A DNA stretch of 22,562 nt from a virus (IMGVR_UViG_3300042922_000865:1-22562), one strand, 5' to 3'. Shown: positions 1 through 8,760, counted from the first letter of the stretch. The notes: generated by a model from the letters alone, not told the origin. A program made the numbers and translations.

Positions 1-129
1 TTCAATATTATATTCACTATGCATTCCCTGATTTAGCCTAACCCATTCTGCTGCCTTTTCTTTATCAAGAAACACTCTATCAATACTATAATCAGAATAC
101 TCCCCACTTGTTATAATATAAACTTCCAT
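1..129 (-). CDS. Partial small hypothetical protein (N-terminus only)
   Basis: The first 43 codons of a gene that runs off the left edge; no stop is seen. The product begins MEVYIITSGEYSDYSIDRVF and continues with an acidic/basic helix containing DKEKAAEWV. A short strand-rich start (xVYIIT) followed by a KEKAAE helix is the pattern of small phage proteins that sense or bind an unknown partner; I do not assign a function. The ATG at 129-127 is well supported: GGAGGAA lies about 9 bases upstream, inside the last codons of the preceding gene, and only four bases separate the two genes, so translation is probably coupled. It is the last visible gene of the transcription unit that starts at the 2298-2326 promoter. 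Confidence 0.75.
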   Translation of the reverse strand, partial: MEVYIITSGEYSDYSIDRVFLDKEKAAEWVRLNQGMHSEYNIE

Positions 130-133
130 ATGT

Positions 134-580
134 TTATTCCTCCTGTTCTAAAATTTCCAGTACAATGTGAGCATATTTCCCATTGTAACTACTTAATATT
201 TCTTCTAAGTTGTGGTTGCCTATAGTAAAATTTACAACATCATAACCTTCTATAGTCCACTCAGAATATCCATACCATTCGGTATAAATATCTAAGTCTC
301 CTATTGTATTTAAAATATTTTTCTCTATCACTTCTTCCAAAGACGTTTTTTTATTACTAAAATAAGCTTGTAGCGATACTTTAGGCAAGTAAAGAGAATA
401 ATTTGTTTGACAAGTATCTTCGGGAAGATTTTTTGAATTTTCATAAAATATTTCCATAGAGTTTATTTTACGTGCTATTTCTTCTGCTATGCTAAGATAA
501 GAATTATCTTCAAATTCTACCCCACCATCCCAACCGTTTGCTAGAAACCCTTCGAGATGTATTATTTTCTTATTATCCAT
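134..580 (-). CDS. Hypothetical acidic protein, 148 aa
   Basis: An intact 148-residue reading frame, ATG at 580-578, preceded by AGGAGGT at good spacing. The protein is acidic and mixed alpha/beta, with an aromatic-rich stretch (EWYGYSEWTIEGYDV near residues 101-115) and no signal peptide, membrane segment or metal-binding cysteine cluster. I do not recognise a family. It sits in a run of small unlinked phage-type genes downstream of the replication operon, and its last codons hold the ribosome binding site of the next gene. A cytosolic accessory protein is the most that can be said. Confidence 0.8.
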   Translation of the reverse strand: MDNKKIIHLEGFLANGWDGGVEFEDNSYLSIAEEIARKINSMEIFYENSKNLPEDTCQTNYSLYLPKVSLQAYFSNKKTSLEEVIEKNILNTIGDLDIYTEWYGYSEWTIEGYDVVNFTIGNHNLEEILSSYNGKYAHIVLEILEQEE

Positions 581-635
581 AATATAATCTACCTCCTATT
601 GATGTATCCAGATAAAACCTGCATTTGATTAACTT

Positions 636-860
636 TTATTCTATTTCTTCTACTAAAACCCACTCTCCACATGACAAACTGTCAGGTGCAATTAAAAATT
701 GTAAAACTCTATATCCATGTTTATTTAACTCTTTTAAAGCACAATACCTGTCTATTGCCCATACCTCAGCTTCTCCTTCCTGGAATATTGCATTTTTACC
801 TTTCAAATCTTTATCATACGGTTGCATAAACCTATAAATTAACATATTCTGTTTAATCAT
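636..860 (-). CDS. Hypothetical protein, 74 aa
   Basis: A 74-residue product starting at ATG 860-858 with GGAGG upstream; the start is only one base from the stop of the 66-residue gene before it, which implies translational coupling. The sequence is soluble-looking with a central EAEVWAIDRYCALKELNKHGY segment (shortened here to its key residues: W, Y, C) and an acidic C-terminus ending EEIE. No recognised domain. A frame on the opposite strand over the same bases is a shadow without a ribosome binding site in a useful place. Confidence 0.75.
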   Translation of the reverse strand: MIKQNMLIYRFMQPYDKDLKGKNAIFQEGEAEVWAIDRYCALKELNKHGYRVLQFLIAPDSLSCGEWVLVEEIE

Positions 861-861
861 A

Positions 862-1062
862 CTATATTTCCTCCCCTTCTAAACTTCTTATCCATTCATC
901 ATATTCTTTATAAAATTTATCGCAACATTCGGAACTACAAAATCTACCTTCTGTGCATATCTCTATGTAATTAGATAAATCTTCGCATTCTATGCAAGGT
1001 TTTGATTCTTCTGATTTTAACAATCCATAATCTTTTATATCTTTATCTGTAAATTTTGGCAT
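862..1062 (-). CDS. Small zinc-finger-like protein, 66 aa
   Basis: A 66-residue acidic protein with a cysteine pattern that could bind zinc: CIEC near residue 23, then CTEGRFC and SSECC around residues 36-48. The FCS/treble-clef look (a CxxC knuckle followed by a FCSxxC segment and a helix DKFYKEYDEW) suggests a structural zinc site for protein or nucleic-acid contact. This is inferred from spacing only. The ATG at 1062-1060 follows GGGAGA by about ten bases. It lies one base upstream of the next gene and 21 bases after the previous stop, so it is part of the same polycistronic message. Confidence 0.75.
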   Translation of the reverse strand: MPKFTDKDIKDYGLLKSEESKPCIECEDLSNYIEICTEGRFCSSECCDKFYKEYDEWIRSLEGEEI

Positions 1063-1083
1063 GGTTATTCAGTCTCCCTTATT

Positions 1084-1560
1084 TTATAATAAATTTTCGA
1101 CCAAATTTTCAATCTCAGAAATTTTCTTTTTCTGTGGCTTGTATAATTTAATGAGTTCTATGAATTTATTTGTTACAATCACATTATCTTTATCTTCAGG
1201 AATAATTGATTTTTGTAAAAACATATTGTCGTTTAACTTATATCCGTTTGAAGATAAAAGTATATTATGTGAACCTCTTATATCTGCTAATATTTCATAT
1301 TTATAATGTTCACCTTCTTTTAACGTTTTATCTGTCATAACACAAAATCCATTTTCGGTATGAGTAGTTTCAATTTCATATTTTATATCAAAATCCTTAT
1401 GCATTGGCTTTTCTAATATGTAATATATGGTTTTATTATCTGTTGAGCCTTCTCTAATTTTTCTCCACCAACCAGTTTTTGATGGTTTTGTTTTATGATA
1501 AATGAATACTAAATCTCCCTGTGCTATACTACTCTCTCTTATATTATCTTTTATAATCAT
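1084..1560 (-). CDS. Hypothetical protein, 158 aa
   Basis: A 158-residue open frame, ATG at 1560-1558, with an AGAAGG-type ribosome binding site. The N-terminal third is strand-rich (GDLVFIYHKTKPSKTGWWRKI, where the GDLV and WWRK parts suggest a small barrel such as an SH3 or tudor-like fold); the C-terminal end is lysine-rich and helical (KPQKKKISEIENLVENLL). No catalytic motif, membrane segment or metal site is visible, and I do not recognise the family. Its place among small phage genes suggests an accessory role. Confidence 0.78.
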   Translation of the reverse strand: MIIKDNIRESSIAQGDLVFIYHKTKPSKTGWWRKIREGSTDNKTIYYILEKPMHKDFDIKYEIETTHTENGFCVMTDKTLKEGEHYKYEILADIRGSHNILLSSNGYKLNDNMFLQKSIIPEDKDNVIVTNKFIELIKLYKPQKKKISEIENLVENLL

Positions 1561-1615
1561 TTTTAATTACCTTCTCTTTCTTATTTTTATTAATATTACA
1601 TTATAAAATTTATTC

Positions 1616-1819
1616 CTATTCAATAGCAAAATCTTTGTTACATTGTTCATATGTAAATTTTACTACTTCTCTATAAATCTTATTTTGACTATTAAGGTCT
1701 ACACAGTAAATAAAATTGTCATCATAATCAACTACTATATATCTAATTGAGAAATCCGTTTTAGGTTTATATAAAACCATTCCTTTCCTCGTTGTCATGA
1801 AAGTTGTCATAAAATCCAT
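1616..1819 (-). CDS. Hypothetical protein, 67 aa
   Basis: A 67-residue product with ATG at 1819-1817 placed exactly 7 bases after AGGAGG. The N-terminus holds several methionines (MDFMTTFMTTRKGM), followed by a strand-rich core (IRYIVVDYDDNFIYCVDL). A later methionine start cannot be ruled out, but the spacing favours the first. No recognised domain. The 15 bases AGGAGGAATTATTAT that include its first two start-codon bases recur identically upstream of the 19700-20023 gene, where the codon reads ATT in place of ATG; this gene is therefore the reference for that unusual start. Confidence 0.75.
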   Translation of the reverse strand: MDFMTTFMTTRKGMVLYKPKTDFSIRYIVVDYDDNFIYCVDLNSQNKIYREVVKFTYEQCNKDFAIE

Positions 1820-1860
1820 AATAATTCCTCCTAATTTATTAAAATTTGTGTTTTAATCAG

Positions 1861-2028
1861 TTAAGACCATATCTCTGCTACAAATTCACACTTCTCTTCT
1901 CCTATGTGAATATCATCTATAAAGTCTTTTTCACCATGAGTTGAATGAATCATAACTCTTATATCACCATAATTATCTTTTATGTCCTCAAGTGATTTCA
2001 TTACTTCTGAAATTTTATATTCTTTCAT
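1861..2028 (-). CDS. Small hypothetical protein, 55 aa
   Basis: A 55-residue frame, ATG at 2028-2026, with AGGAGG seven bases upstream. The product starts MKEYKISEVMKSLEDIKDNY and continues through GDIRVMIHSTHGEKDF to an acidic, strand-rich end (CEFVAEIW). The start (Ser-Glu-Val-Met-Lys-Ser-Leu, then GDIRVMI) resembles many small phage proteins that have a helix followed by two strands; the function is unknown. It is the first solid gene of the unit driven by the promoter at 2298-2326, unless the 26-codon frame overlapping its start is translated. Confidence 0.7.
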   Translation of the reverse strand: MKEYKISEVMKSLEDIKDNYGDIRVMIHSTHGEKDFIDDIHIGEEKCEFVAEIWS

Positions 2029-2095
2029 TTAAATCCTCCTTGTACAATGTAGTCATAACCTTCAATAGAAAACTGTCTGTATCACTAACGAACAT
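2015..2095 (-). CDS. Possible 26-codon leader ORF
   Basis: A short frame starting at ATG 2095-2093, with AAAGGAG at good spacing directly after the conserved AATTAAATAT leader box. It encodes MFVSDTDSFLLKVMTTLYKE and six more residues, and stops at 2017-2015, overlapping the start of the 55-residue gene by 14 bases in another frame. Its ribosome binding site is as good as those of the real genes and it is first after the promoter, so it may couple or tune translation of the next gene. It may also simply be a chance frame. Confidence 0.4.
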   Translation of the reverse strand: MFVSDTDSFLLKVMTTLYKEDLNERI

Positions 2096-2115
2096 TACAA
2101 CTCCTTTCTTTATTA

Positions 2116-2125
2116 ATATTTAATT
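2116..2125 (-). promoter_or_regulatory. Conserved leader box AATTAAATAT, copy 1
   Basis: On the minus strand this reads TAATTAAATATTAATAAAG and runs almost directly into the AAAGGAG ribosome binding site of the 2015-2095 frame. Near-identical boxes are at 8781-8790, 16288-16297, 18634-18643 and 22538-22547. An A/U-rich translational enhancer or a protein-binding site are both possible. Confidence 0.5.
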
Positions 2126-2128
2126 AGC

Positions 2129-2146
2129 ATAAAATCTTCATTTTAT
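2129..2146 (-). repeat. Leader hairpin, 7 bp stem
   Basis: ATAAAAT and ATTTTAT flank a 4-base loop (GAAG on the minus strand). This perfect inverted repeat lies between the larger 2158-2215 repeat and the leader box. It is all A/T in the stem, so it is weak alone, but it adds to a structured 5' leader. Confidence 0.4.
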
Positions 2147-2157
2147 AAGGAATTTTA

Positions 2158-2215
2158 TTGTAACAATATACAAGTTTTATATGTTTTATTGATATATTTT
2201 TGTATATTGTTACAA
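2158..2215. repeat. Perfect 16-bp inverted repeat, paired TTGT-N8-ACAA boxes
   Basis: TTGTAACAATATACAA at 2158-2173 is the exact reverse complement of TTGTATATTGTTACAA at 2200-2215, with 26 bases between. The repeat lies in the leader between the 2298-2326 promoter and the first gene. Each arm also has the form TTGT-N8-ACAA, and the two start 42 bases apart. The right arm matches 16114-16129 in the ssDNA-binding-protein leader at 15 of 16 bases. It may form an RNA stem or be a pair of binding sites for a dimeric regulator. Confidence 0.65.
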
Positions 2216-2297
2216 ATGTGATGTTTATTTTTGATTAATATTTTGTGATTTTTATTATGTTTTCTGATGAATATGTAACTTTCTTTTGCTTAATCTT

Positions 2298-2326
2298 AGT
2301 TTATCATCTTTGGTTTAATTTGTCAA
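2298..2326 (-). promoter_or_regulatory. Sigma-A type promoter, unit D
   Basis: Minus strand: TTGACA at 2326-2321, 17 bases, TAAACT at 2303-2298. The -35 box is preceded by AATA, and TAAACTAAGATTAAG after it matches the corresponding bases of the three other promoters in the window. It lies just after the recD2-like gene and drives the small genes to the left edge. The expected transcription start is near 2291. Confidence 0.8.
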
Positions 2327-2356
2327 TATTTATTTGGAGAATTATTTAAAATTGTT

Positions 2357-4621
2357 TTATAAGGCTTCAATTAAAAATCTTTTTAAAAAAGTTTGTTTTG
2401 TCTTTACTCCACTATTGCTTATTGCATATCTTAAAGCTTTATTTTCGGAGCATAAAACACAATATTTTTTTGCTCTAGTTAACATGGTGTAGACCATTTC
2501 TTTATTTAACAATTTATAATGAGAATAATCCAATCCACAAATAACAAAAGGACTTGAACTTCCTTGTAGTTTATGTGTAGTAATTGCATATCCTAGTTTA
2601 ATATGAGTTAAGTGTTTTTTAGGCACACAGATTCTTCCTTTGTTATTAAAATCAACTATTATAGTTTGCGTTATATAGTCAATTTCAGTGACTATACCTA
2701 AATCCCCGTTAAATATTGGGACTAAATTTCCTTCTTCATTTAAAGTTTTATAACTGTTTTTTAAGTTTATCACTTTATCTCCTATATATATAGTAAATGG
2801 AAATTTACTTTCTTCACCGATTAGCAAACCCTTTTGAGAAGTGTCCATTATTATATTTTGCAGAGAATTATTTAAATAATAAGCACTAGCCTTACCCCTG
2901 TCTTTCATAGGAACTATAACTTGAATATCAAAACTATCTTTAGCAACAGATAATAATTTTTTGAAATGCTCAATAATTTTACTATATGTTAAATCTTTAT
3001 TATTGTAAATATCTAATTCTAAATCCTGTAAGATTCCTCTAACCTCTGAACCAGTATAATTTTTATCTGTTATTTGTTCATGATATCTTACTTTTTTACT
3101 TTCTGTAATTATAGCCGACTTTTCTGCTTGCCTATGTATTTTAGTTAATTCTACACATTTTACGTAGCCACTTTCTATCATATCAAACATTATATTTCCT
3201 ATACCTATAGCTTCAAGTTGTCCCGTATCTCCAAGCATAACTAATTTATTTCCATTTTTTATTGATTGTATTAATTTATAAAAAATATCTGCTCCAACCA
3301 TCGATAATTCATCAAGAATAATAATTTCAGTTTCCATTTGTCTATTTTTATTATAGAAAAAACCACCTTCAGGATTAAAACCAAGTAGCCTATGAATGGT
3401 ATAACCTTCCACTCCAGTAACCTCCGTCAAATTACACGAAGCTCTTCCACTTAAAGCCGTTTGAGCAAAAGAATAATTTTCTTTAAAGATAGACAACATT
3501 CCTGAAACAGTAGAAGTTTTTCCTGTTCCCGCTGAACCGATGATAATTGTGACTTGATTTTCTAAAATTGCCTTTATACCTTCTTTTTGCTCTAAAGTAA
3601 ATTCCCAGCCTTGTGTCCTTTCTAATTCTTTTAGTTTTATTTCCCAATTACTAAATTCAAAATTATTAGGAGAACTTGTTAATCTAATAATTTCATCAGC
3701 TATATTTTTTTCCAAATCATAAAATTTCTTTAATGATAAAATATCCCTGTCTTCATTTGTCCATATTTCTATATTGTTATTTAACTCTGTAAGAGCCAAA
3801 GTTAATGTATCCTGTGGTAATTCACATCCTATTAATCCATCTATTGAATCTAACAAATCGTCAATATAAATCCATGTATTTCCTTTATTAGCTTCTTCAT
3901 ATAAATAATATTTTATATAAGCTTTTACCCTATGGATAGAATACTCTCCTATTCCTCCTTGCATAGCCATCTCATCCGCCTTACTCCATCCTATCCCATC
4001 AACTTCATCTATTAAAATATATGGATTTTCGTTTATTTTTGAAATTACTATATTAGGACTGCCATAATAATCTACCAATTTATCAATTATATTTTTATGT
4101 AACCCATACTTATCTAATTTGACATATGCTTCGGAGTAATCTTTTGAAGCTTCGTATTTGTCTAATATTTTTATCGCTGTCGTTACTCCTATTCCTTTAA
4201 CTGAACATAATGATTTTATGTCTCTATTTTCAAGAATTTGTATCGGGTTTTCAAAAGCCTTAAAAATGCCGACACACTGCTTCTCTGGTAAAATTTTTTC
4301 AAGGAATTTATATTGGTCTTCTCTTGTTTCTAATTTTATATCTATATACATAAATACTGGTTCATATTGTAATCCATATTTTTCATTGTTAACCTCCTTA
4401 ATTAAAATGACATAAATTTCATCATCTCTTATATCACATCTCATTACTCCTGATACGGTTATAGTACCCCATTTATTTATTTTTGGTTCACCTTGTAAAA
4501 CATCTAAAACATTCATTGATACTATTCCAAAGTCTCCGGCTAGTATCATTTTATCTTTAGGAAAGATTTGTTTAGAAACTCGAACCTTGCATTTTACTAT
4601 AATATCTTCTTTATCATTCAT
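2357..4621 (-). CDS. RecD2-type ATP-dependent 5'-3' DNA helicase
   Basis: A 754-residue superfamily 1B helicase expected to unwind DNA 5' to 3' in the cytosol during replication, repair or recombination. Visible parts in order: an N-terminal OB-like region; helix-hairpin-helix repeats near residues 135-215 (SVKGIGVTTAIKIL, DEVDGIGWSKADEMA), the mark of RecD2 over RecD of RecBCD; Walker A GSAGTGKTST near 360; Walker B IILDELSMVG near 430; motif III LGDTGQLEAIG near 460; an SH3-like insert (GDLGIVTEIDY) near 640; motif V THKLQGSS near 680; motif VI YTMLTRAKKY near 710. Length is close to bacterial RecD2. ATG at 4621-4619 follows CAGGAGGT located in the last codons of the polymerase gene, seven bases away from that gene's end, so it is the last gene of the replication operon. 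Identification is firm; the exact role in this element is inferred. Confidence 0.95.
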   Translation of the reverse strand: MNDKEDIIVKCKVRVSKQIFPKDKMILAGDFGIVSMNVLDVLQGEPKINKWGTITVSGVMRCDIRDDEIYVILIKEVNNEKYGLQYEPVFMYIDIKLETREDQYKFLEKILPEKQCVGIFKAFENPIQILENRDIKSLCSVKGIGVTTAIKILDKYEASKDYSEAYVKLDKYGLHKNIIDKLVDYYGSPNIVISKINENPYILIDEVDGIGWSKADEMAMQGGIGEYSIHRVKAYIKYYLYEEANKGNTWIYIDDLLDSIDGLIGCELPQDTLTLALTELNNNIEIWTNEDRDILSLKKFYDLEKNIADEIIRLTSSPNNFEFSNWEIKLKELERTQGWEFTLEQKEGIKAILENQVTIIIGSAGTGKTSTVSGMLSIFKENYSFAQTALSGRASCNLTEVTGVEGYTIHRLLGFNPEGGFFYNKNRQMETEIIILDELSMVGADIFYKLIQSIKNGNKLVMLGDTGQLEAIGIGNIMFDMIESGYVKCVELTKIHRQAEKSAIITESKKVRYHEQITDKNYTGSEVRGILQDLELDIYNNKDLTYSKIIEHFKKLLSVAKDSFDIQVIVPMKDRGKASAYYLNNSLQNIIMDTSQKGLLIGEESKFPFTIYIGDKVINLKNSYKTLNEEGNLVPIFNGDLGIVTEIDYITQTIIVDFNNKGRICVPKKHLTHIKLGYAITTHKLQGSSSPFVICGLDYSHYKLLNKEMVYTMLTRAKKYCVLCSENKALRYAISNSGVKTKQTFLKRFLIEAL

Positions 4622-4627
4622 TTATAT

Positions 4628-7600
4628 TTATACCTCCTGAATCCTATCGTTTTGCAATAATAGGTCGCCATTTTCTTTTATTTCGGTTATTTTACTAATT
4701 GCATGTTGATATATACTATCTTTATATCTTTTAGGTTTAAATTGGTCTCCTCGTCTAAAACCAGTTACCAATAATAAGTTACCTCTTTTAAACCAACCAT
4801 CTTCTAAAATTATTTTCTTAGCTTTTCCTTTGTCATCTATTCCGTTATCTTTTGAGATTGTTTTATCATAAAAAGCAAATTGACCACTATAAAACTTTAA
4901 AACAACTACTCCACCGGGAGTTAATATTGTAACAGAATGCTTATTTTTATCTCGGTCTAACACTGTCCCAACTATTCTATCTAATTTAAATTTAGGATAT
5001 TGCAATCCTTTATACTTTGTAAATCCTATAATTTCGGGTTCTTCAGACAAACAATTAAAATCAATAACACCATATTTATCTTTATTTATATTTTTTAGTT
5101 CGTGTTCATGATAATAAAAATTCATACTTTCCATTTCCCATGAGCTAATATTTCCTCGCATTTCTTCATTTTTTATGTTTTCAAAGGTAATATAATTATA
5201 ACTGTTAATACATTCGTCGGTTGTAAGCCAAGCCGTTAATTTTTTTATTTTTTCAGAGTAAATAGAATCAAAAGACCCTTTTCTTTTAGTTCCTAAAATT
5301 ATAGATATATAACCATTGTCATCATATATGTAATCTTTTCCTTCTTCCATTTCATTTGAAAAATGTTCTATAAAAAAATTTGTAGCATATTCTGTCATTT
5401 CTTCGTTTTCACTATCATAAATTTTATACCATGTTGCTGTTTTTAAGTTTTCATCTTGTCTTTTATCCATTCCTAACAAATAATCTCTAAAATTGTAAAA
5501 TCTTAATTCGTTTTTAAACTCAATCGGTAATATTCCTAATTCAGACATTTTAGATATATCTTTTGTATTTAATTTATTTTTAGGAGGGTTTAATAGTTTT
5601 AAATATTCCTCTAAAATTAACTCTCTATCTTTATGTTCAAGTTTATCAAATGCACCTGTTTTAATTAAAGTAATAGTTTGAGTTGCAGATACTAAAGATT
5701 TCATTTGTTTTTTACCTGTGCTCAAGATAACTTCTTTTTTAACTAAAACCATTCTTTCATGAAAATCCTTTAGGTTTTTGAATGGTCTCATTTCCATTAT
5801 TAATTGAGATGTTTCGTTGTTTATTCCCATAATACCTTTTAATCCAAATACTATTTCGTTGTTTTCTTCATTCGGCATAAAACCCTGTTCCGCTTTGTTT
5901 ATATATGGTAAGGAAATTTTTATTCCTCTAGACTGTAAGTTTCCTATAGCTTTTGCAACTTCTCCATAGTTAGTTGTTTTTTCTTTTGTTTCTATATCTA
6001 AATCCTCAGCCACTTCTCTTTCGACAGCCCCCGATTCAACTAATAAAACTGCCGTATTCCAATAAATTGGCGGATAATAATAAACTAAATTTAATTGTTG
6101 AATTAATATTATAGTATAAGCTATAGCATGAAGAATTGAAAATCCATAACCCAATTGCATATATATTTGTTCATCCCATATATAATTTAATAGAATTTGA
6201 GGAGTTCCCTTTTCTTTACCCCATTTAAAGAATAGTTCTTTAGCCTCAGCAATGTCTTTTGGTAATTTTTTTGCGCAACCTTTCCTTAGTTTGTTACTTT
6301 CTATTACACCAAATCCTGAGATGTTGTCATCCATTGTAAGCAACATCATTCTTTCTTGACTAGAACAAACCCCATAATCTTGTAACAAATGTTTTTCTAA
6401 TATTTTTATTTGTTCATCTTTTAAACCAAAAGATTTCATATCTTTGTACCATTCAGAGATATCATTTTTATACCTTACAAATTTTTCCAAGGGTTGTTCT
6501 CCGTTGTCAACCATTAATCTCATAACTGTGTTTCCGTTGGCTGCGTCAATTATATTTTGAGGTTGTATTAATTTAATTGCTTGTTCTCCAACGTTAGATT
6601 CAAATTGGAATGCACTTAGTAATTCTCCACGACATAATATATTCCACATTTCTTTTGTATCTCTGTCTATTACATCAGGATGAAGATATTTATTATATGT
6701 TTTTCTAAGACTACCTTGCCATTGAATTTTATTACTTTTTAATAGCATTTCAAGTGTTAATTGAATCATGGAGCATGTTTTTGTATTAAGGAAGTCATAC
6801 TTTAGATTAGATACTTTTTCAGAATCATGTAATTCATATGCTGATATTAGTTCTCCGCTTGGAGTTCGCATAAAAGAATTGTGTTTTGTAAATTTTTCAT
6901 TTTCTATTAATATTCCACAAGCATGACTTGACCTTTTATTTATTAATCCTTCTATACCCAACATTACATTAAGAAGTTTTTTATCTGCATATTCACTAAC
7001 CATATTTCTAAATTCTGTAACAGGTTTTCTTCCTTCTGTTTCATTTCCATAAAAACAATCACTTATACTCCATACCTTACCTCTTTCGATTGGCACTAAT
7101 GAACTTAAGTATAATGCAACATCGCTGTTAATTTTTAAACCTCTACAAGCTGTCTGAATTGCTGATTTAGAAGTTTCTGTTCCAAAAGTAGCTACTCGTA
7201 CTGCGTCTCCTCCAATGCTTTGATAATATTTTGATATTTTATCAAAAACAATATCTTTTTTATGTGAACTAAAATCTATATCAATATCAAAAATATCTGG
7301 TCTTTCAGCACTCATAAATCTCCAATGAGGCATTTCAACTCCTTGTTTCAAAGGATTAACTTGTGTAATACCCAATAAATAATCTATTATGTAACCATTA
7401 GCACTTCCCCTGCCCGCTCCTACAATGGATTCAGCTTCTTCCCATATAATATCAACATTCTTTTGCATTGTTATAAGATAAGCCCCCATAGGTTGCTTTT
7501 TTGCTTCGCTTGCCCCCAAAATTTCTTTACATTCTATATTAATTCTTTCCAATACTTCATCTAAGTCTTGATTATTAATGTTTCTTTCTTTTATACCTTT

Positions 7601-8716
7601 AAATATTTGAGTTATTAAATATTTATGTTGTTTTTCTTGAGATTCGAACATCTTTTTAATATAGATGTATTTATTTAAGTCATAATCCACCTTAATCCAA
7701 TCTTTCTCGTCAGGAAGTTTAGTTAATGGAATGACAGAATCTGAAAAAAGATTATATCCCTTTATTTTATCTGATATTTCTTTTGTATTAAATATTCCTA
7801 TTTCAATATCTTTATTATCTAAATAACTCATATTATTTAAAATCATTTCACTTGTAAAAAAATGAGTAGTGCTATAAAAATCATCTATTTCTCTATTATT
7901 GTTTTCATCGTCTTCTGAAGTTAAAAAGGCTTTATGAATTTCCCGGTCTTTAGGCTGCAAATAATGGGCATCTGTGGTTATAATCCATTTTAAACCATAT
8001 GCCTTCGCTATTTTTATTGCCATTTTATTGAAAGTCACTTGTTCTTCTTGTAAAGACGGTTGAATTTCTATATAAAAATCATCTTCTCCAAAAGTATCTG
8101 TACACCATGTAATAAAACGATGTATTTCTTCTTTTATATTTTCTTGTTTGTCTTCATCTTCTTCTTGTAATAACGTTAAAACTAATCGAGGAAATAATCC
8201 TCCCAAACAAGCAGAAGACGCAATTAAATGACCTTTGTTATTTTGTAACACATCATTAAAATCACTAAAAAAAGTGGGAACGCGTTCTATTCCTTTGTAA
8301 CTAAACATTCTTTTCCATGCTAAAGAAGAAAGTTTTCTAAGTTGTTCATGTCCCTCATTATCTTTAGCTAAAAGTAAAAAATGAAAAAAGGTTGTTTTTC
8401 CTAAGTTTTCTATCTCATATTCCATCTGATTTTTATCTACTAAATAAATTTCGTTTCCTAATATCGCTTTAAAATCATTGTTTATTTTTTTTTCTTTTTT
8501 TAGATTTTCAACAATTGTTAGAAACTTTATATGAGAGCTTAAGCATTCATGATCTGTAATAGCTAAAGAATTTTGACCCAATGAAGCAACATAATTTATC
8601 ATATCTTTTAATTTGTTTATTGAATCTAAAATTCTAATATTACTATATTCACTATGTACATGTAAATGGACAAAATTTTCTTGTAATTTTTTTATATAAT
8701 CTAATGAATATGGCAA
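4628..8716 (-). CDS. dnaE: DNA polymerase III alpha subunit, DnaE type
   Basis: A 1362-residue C-family replicative polymerase. The N-terminal PHP domain (about 15-290) keeps the metal-binding motifs: HVHSEYS near 18-24, LAITDHECL, GNEIYL, SACLGG and TTDAHYL. Intact PHP sites are linked to proofreading in other bacterial DnaE proteins, which could matter here as no separate exonuclease subunit is seen. Catalytic core: GRGSANGYIIDYLLG near 434, PDIFDIDIDF near 472 with the first two aspartates, KYDFLN near 638 with the third, GFSILHAIAYT near 855. A helix-hairpin-helix follows (FGLKGIMGINNETS), then WEMESMNFYYHEHEL near 1188 and an OB fold near 1247-1280. There is no exonuclease inserted in PHP, so it is not PolC. 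It is about 200 residues longer than typical DnaE, much of it near 1050-1180. The start is TTG at 8716-8714 (an in-frame stop is just upstream; ATT at 8719 is an alternative). Confidence 0.96.
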   Translation of the reverse strand: MPYSLDYIKKLQENFVHLHVHSEYSNIRILDSINKLKDMINYVASLGQNSLAITDHECLSSHIKFLTIVENLKKEKKINNDFKAILGNEIYLVDKNQMEYEIENLGKTTFFHFLLLAKDNEGHEQLRKLSSLAWKRMFSYKGIERVPTFFSDFNDVLQNNKGHLIASSACLGGLFPRLVLTLLQEEDEDKQENIKEEIHRFITWCTDTFGEDDFYIEIQPSLQEEQVTFNKMAIKIAKAYGLKWIITTDAHYLQPKDREIHKAFLTSEDDENNNREIDDFYSTTHFFTSEMILNNMSYLDNKDIEIGIFNTKEISDKIKGYNLFSDSVIPLTKLPDEKDWIKVDYDLNKYIYIKKMFESQEKQHKYLITQIFKGIKERNINNQDLDEVLERINIECKEILGASEAKKQPMGAYLITMQKNVDIIWEEAESIVGAGRGSANGYIIDYLLGITQVNPLKQGVEMPHWRFMSAERPDIFDIDIDFSSHKKDIVFDKISKYYQSIGGDAVRVATFGTETSKSAIQTACRGLKINSDVALYLSSLVPIERGKVWSISDCFYGNETEGRKPVTEFRNMVSEYADKKLLNVMLGIEGLINKRSSHACGILIENEKFTKHNSFMRTPSGELISAYELHDSEKVSNLKYDFLNTKTCSMIQLTLEMLLKSNKIQWQGSLRKTYNKYLHPDVIDRDTKEMWNILCRGELLSAFQFESNVGEQAIKLIQPQNIIDAANGNTVMRLMVDNGEQPLEKFVRYKNDISEWYKDMKSFGLKDEQIKILEKHLLQDYGVCSSQERMMLLTMDDNISGFGVIESNKLRKGCAKKLPKDIAEAKELFFKWGKEKGTPQILLNYIWDEQIYMQLGYGFSILHAIAYTIILIQQLNLVYYYPPIYWNTAVLLVESGAVEREVAEDLDIETKEKTTNYGEVAKAIGNLQSRGIKISLPYINKAEQGFMPNEENNEIVFGLKGIMGINNETSQLIMEMRPFKNLKDFHERMVLVKKEVILSTGKKQMKSLVSATQTITLIKTGAFDKLEHKDRELILEEYLKLLNPPKNKLNTKDISKMSELGILPIEFKNELRFYNFRDYLLGMDKRQDENLKTATWYKIYDSENEEMTEYATNFFIEHFSNEMEEGKDYIYDDNGYISIILGTKRKGSFDSIYSEKIKKLTAWLTTDECINSYNYITFENIKNEEMRGNISSWEMESMNFYYHEHELKNINKDKYGVIDFNCLSEEPEIIGFTKYKGLQYPKFKLDRIVGTVLDRDKNKHSVTILTPGGVVVLKFYSGQFAFYDKTISKDNGIDDKGKAKKIILEDGWFKRGNLLLVTGFRRGDQFKPKRYKDSIYQHAISKITEIKENGDLLLQNDRIQEV

Positions 8717-8740
8717 AATTTATCATCTCCTTTCTTCATA

Positions 8741-8760
8741 ATGATAACATATATTATCAT
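8741..8760 (-). repeat. Hairpin before polymerase ribosome binding site
   Basis: ATGATAA and TTATCAT form a perfect 7-bp inverted repeat around a 6-base loop, about 8 bases upstream of the AAAGGAG of the polymerase gene. It could tune access of ribosomes to the site or be a protein-binding palindrome. Confidence 0.45.

Noticed and set aside
625-1306. Two open frames of 70-81 codons on the plus strand
   Set aside because: They mirror well-supported minus-strand genes with good ribosome binding sites, and the predicted proteins are low-complexity and hydrophobic, as expected of shadow frames in A/T-rich DNA.
4158-4415. Plus-strand 85-codon frame inside recD2
   Set aside because: It overlaps the helix-hairpin-helix region of a clear RecD2 protein on the other strand.
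4628-8716. Possible intein in the long polymerase
   Set aside because: The protein is longer than usual, but the catalytic motifs are contiguous and no splice-type Cys/Ser start or His-Asn end is visible; the extra length lies in the C-terminal third.
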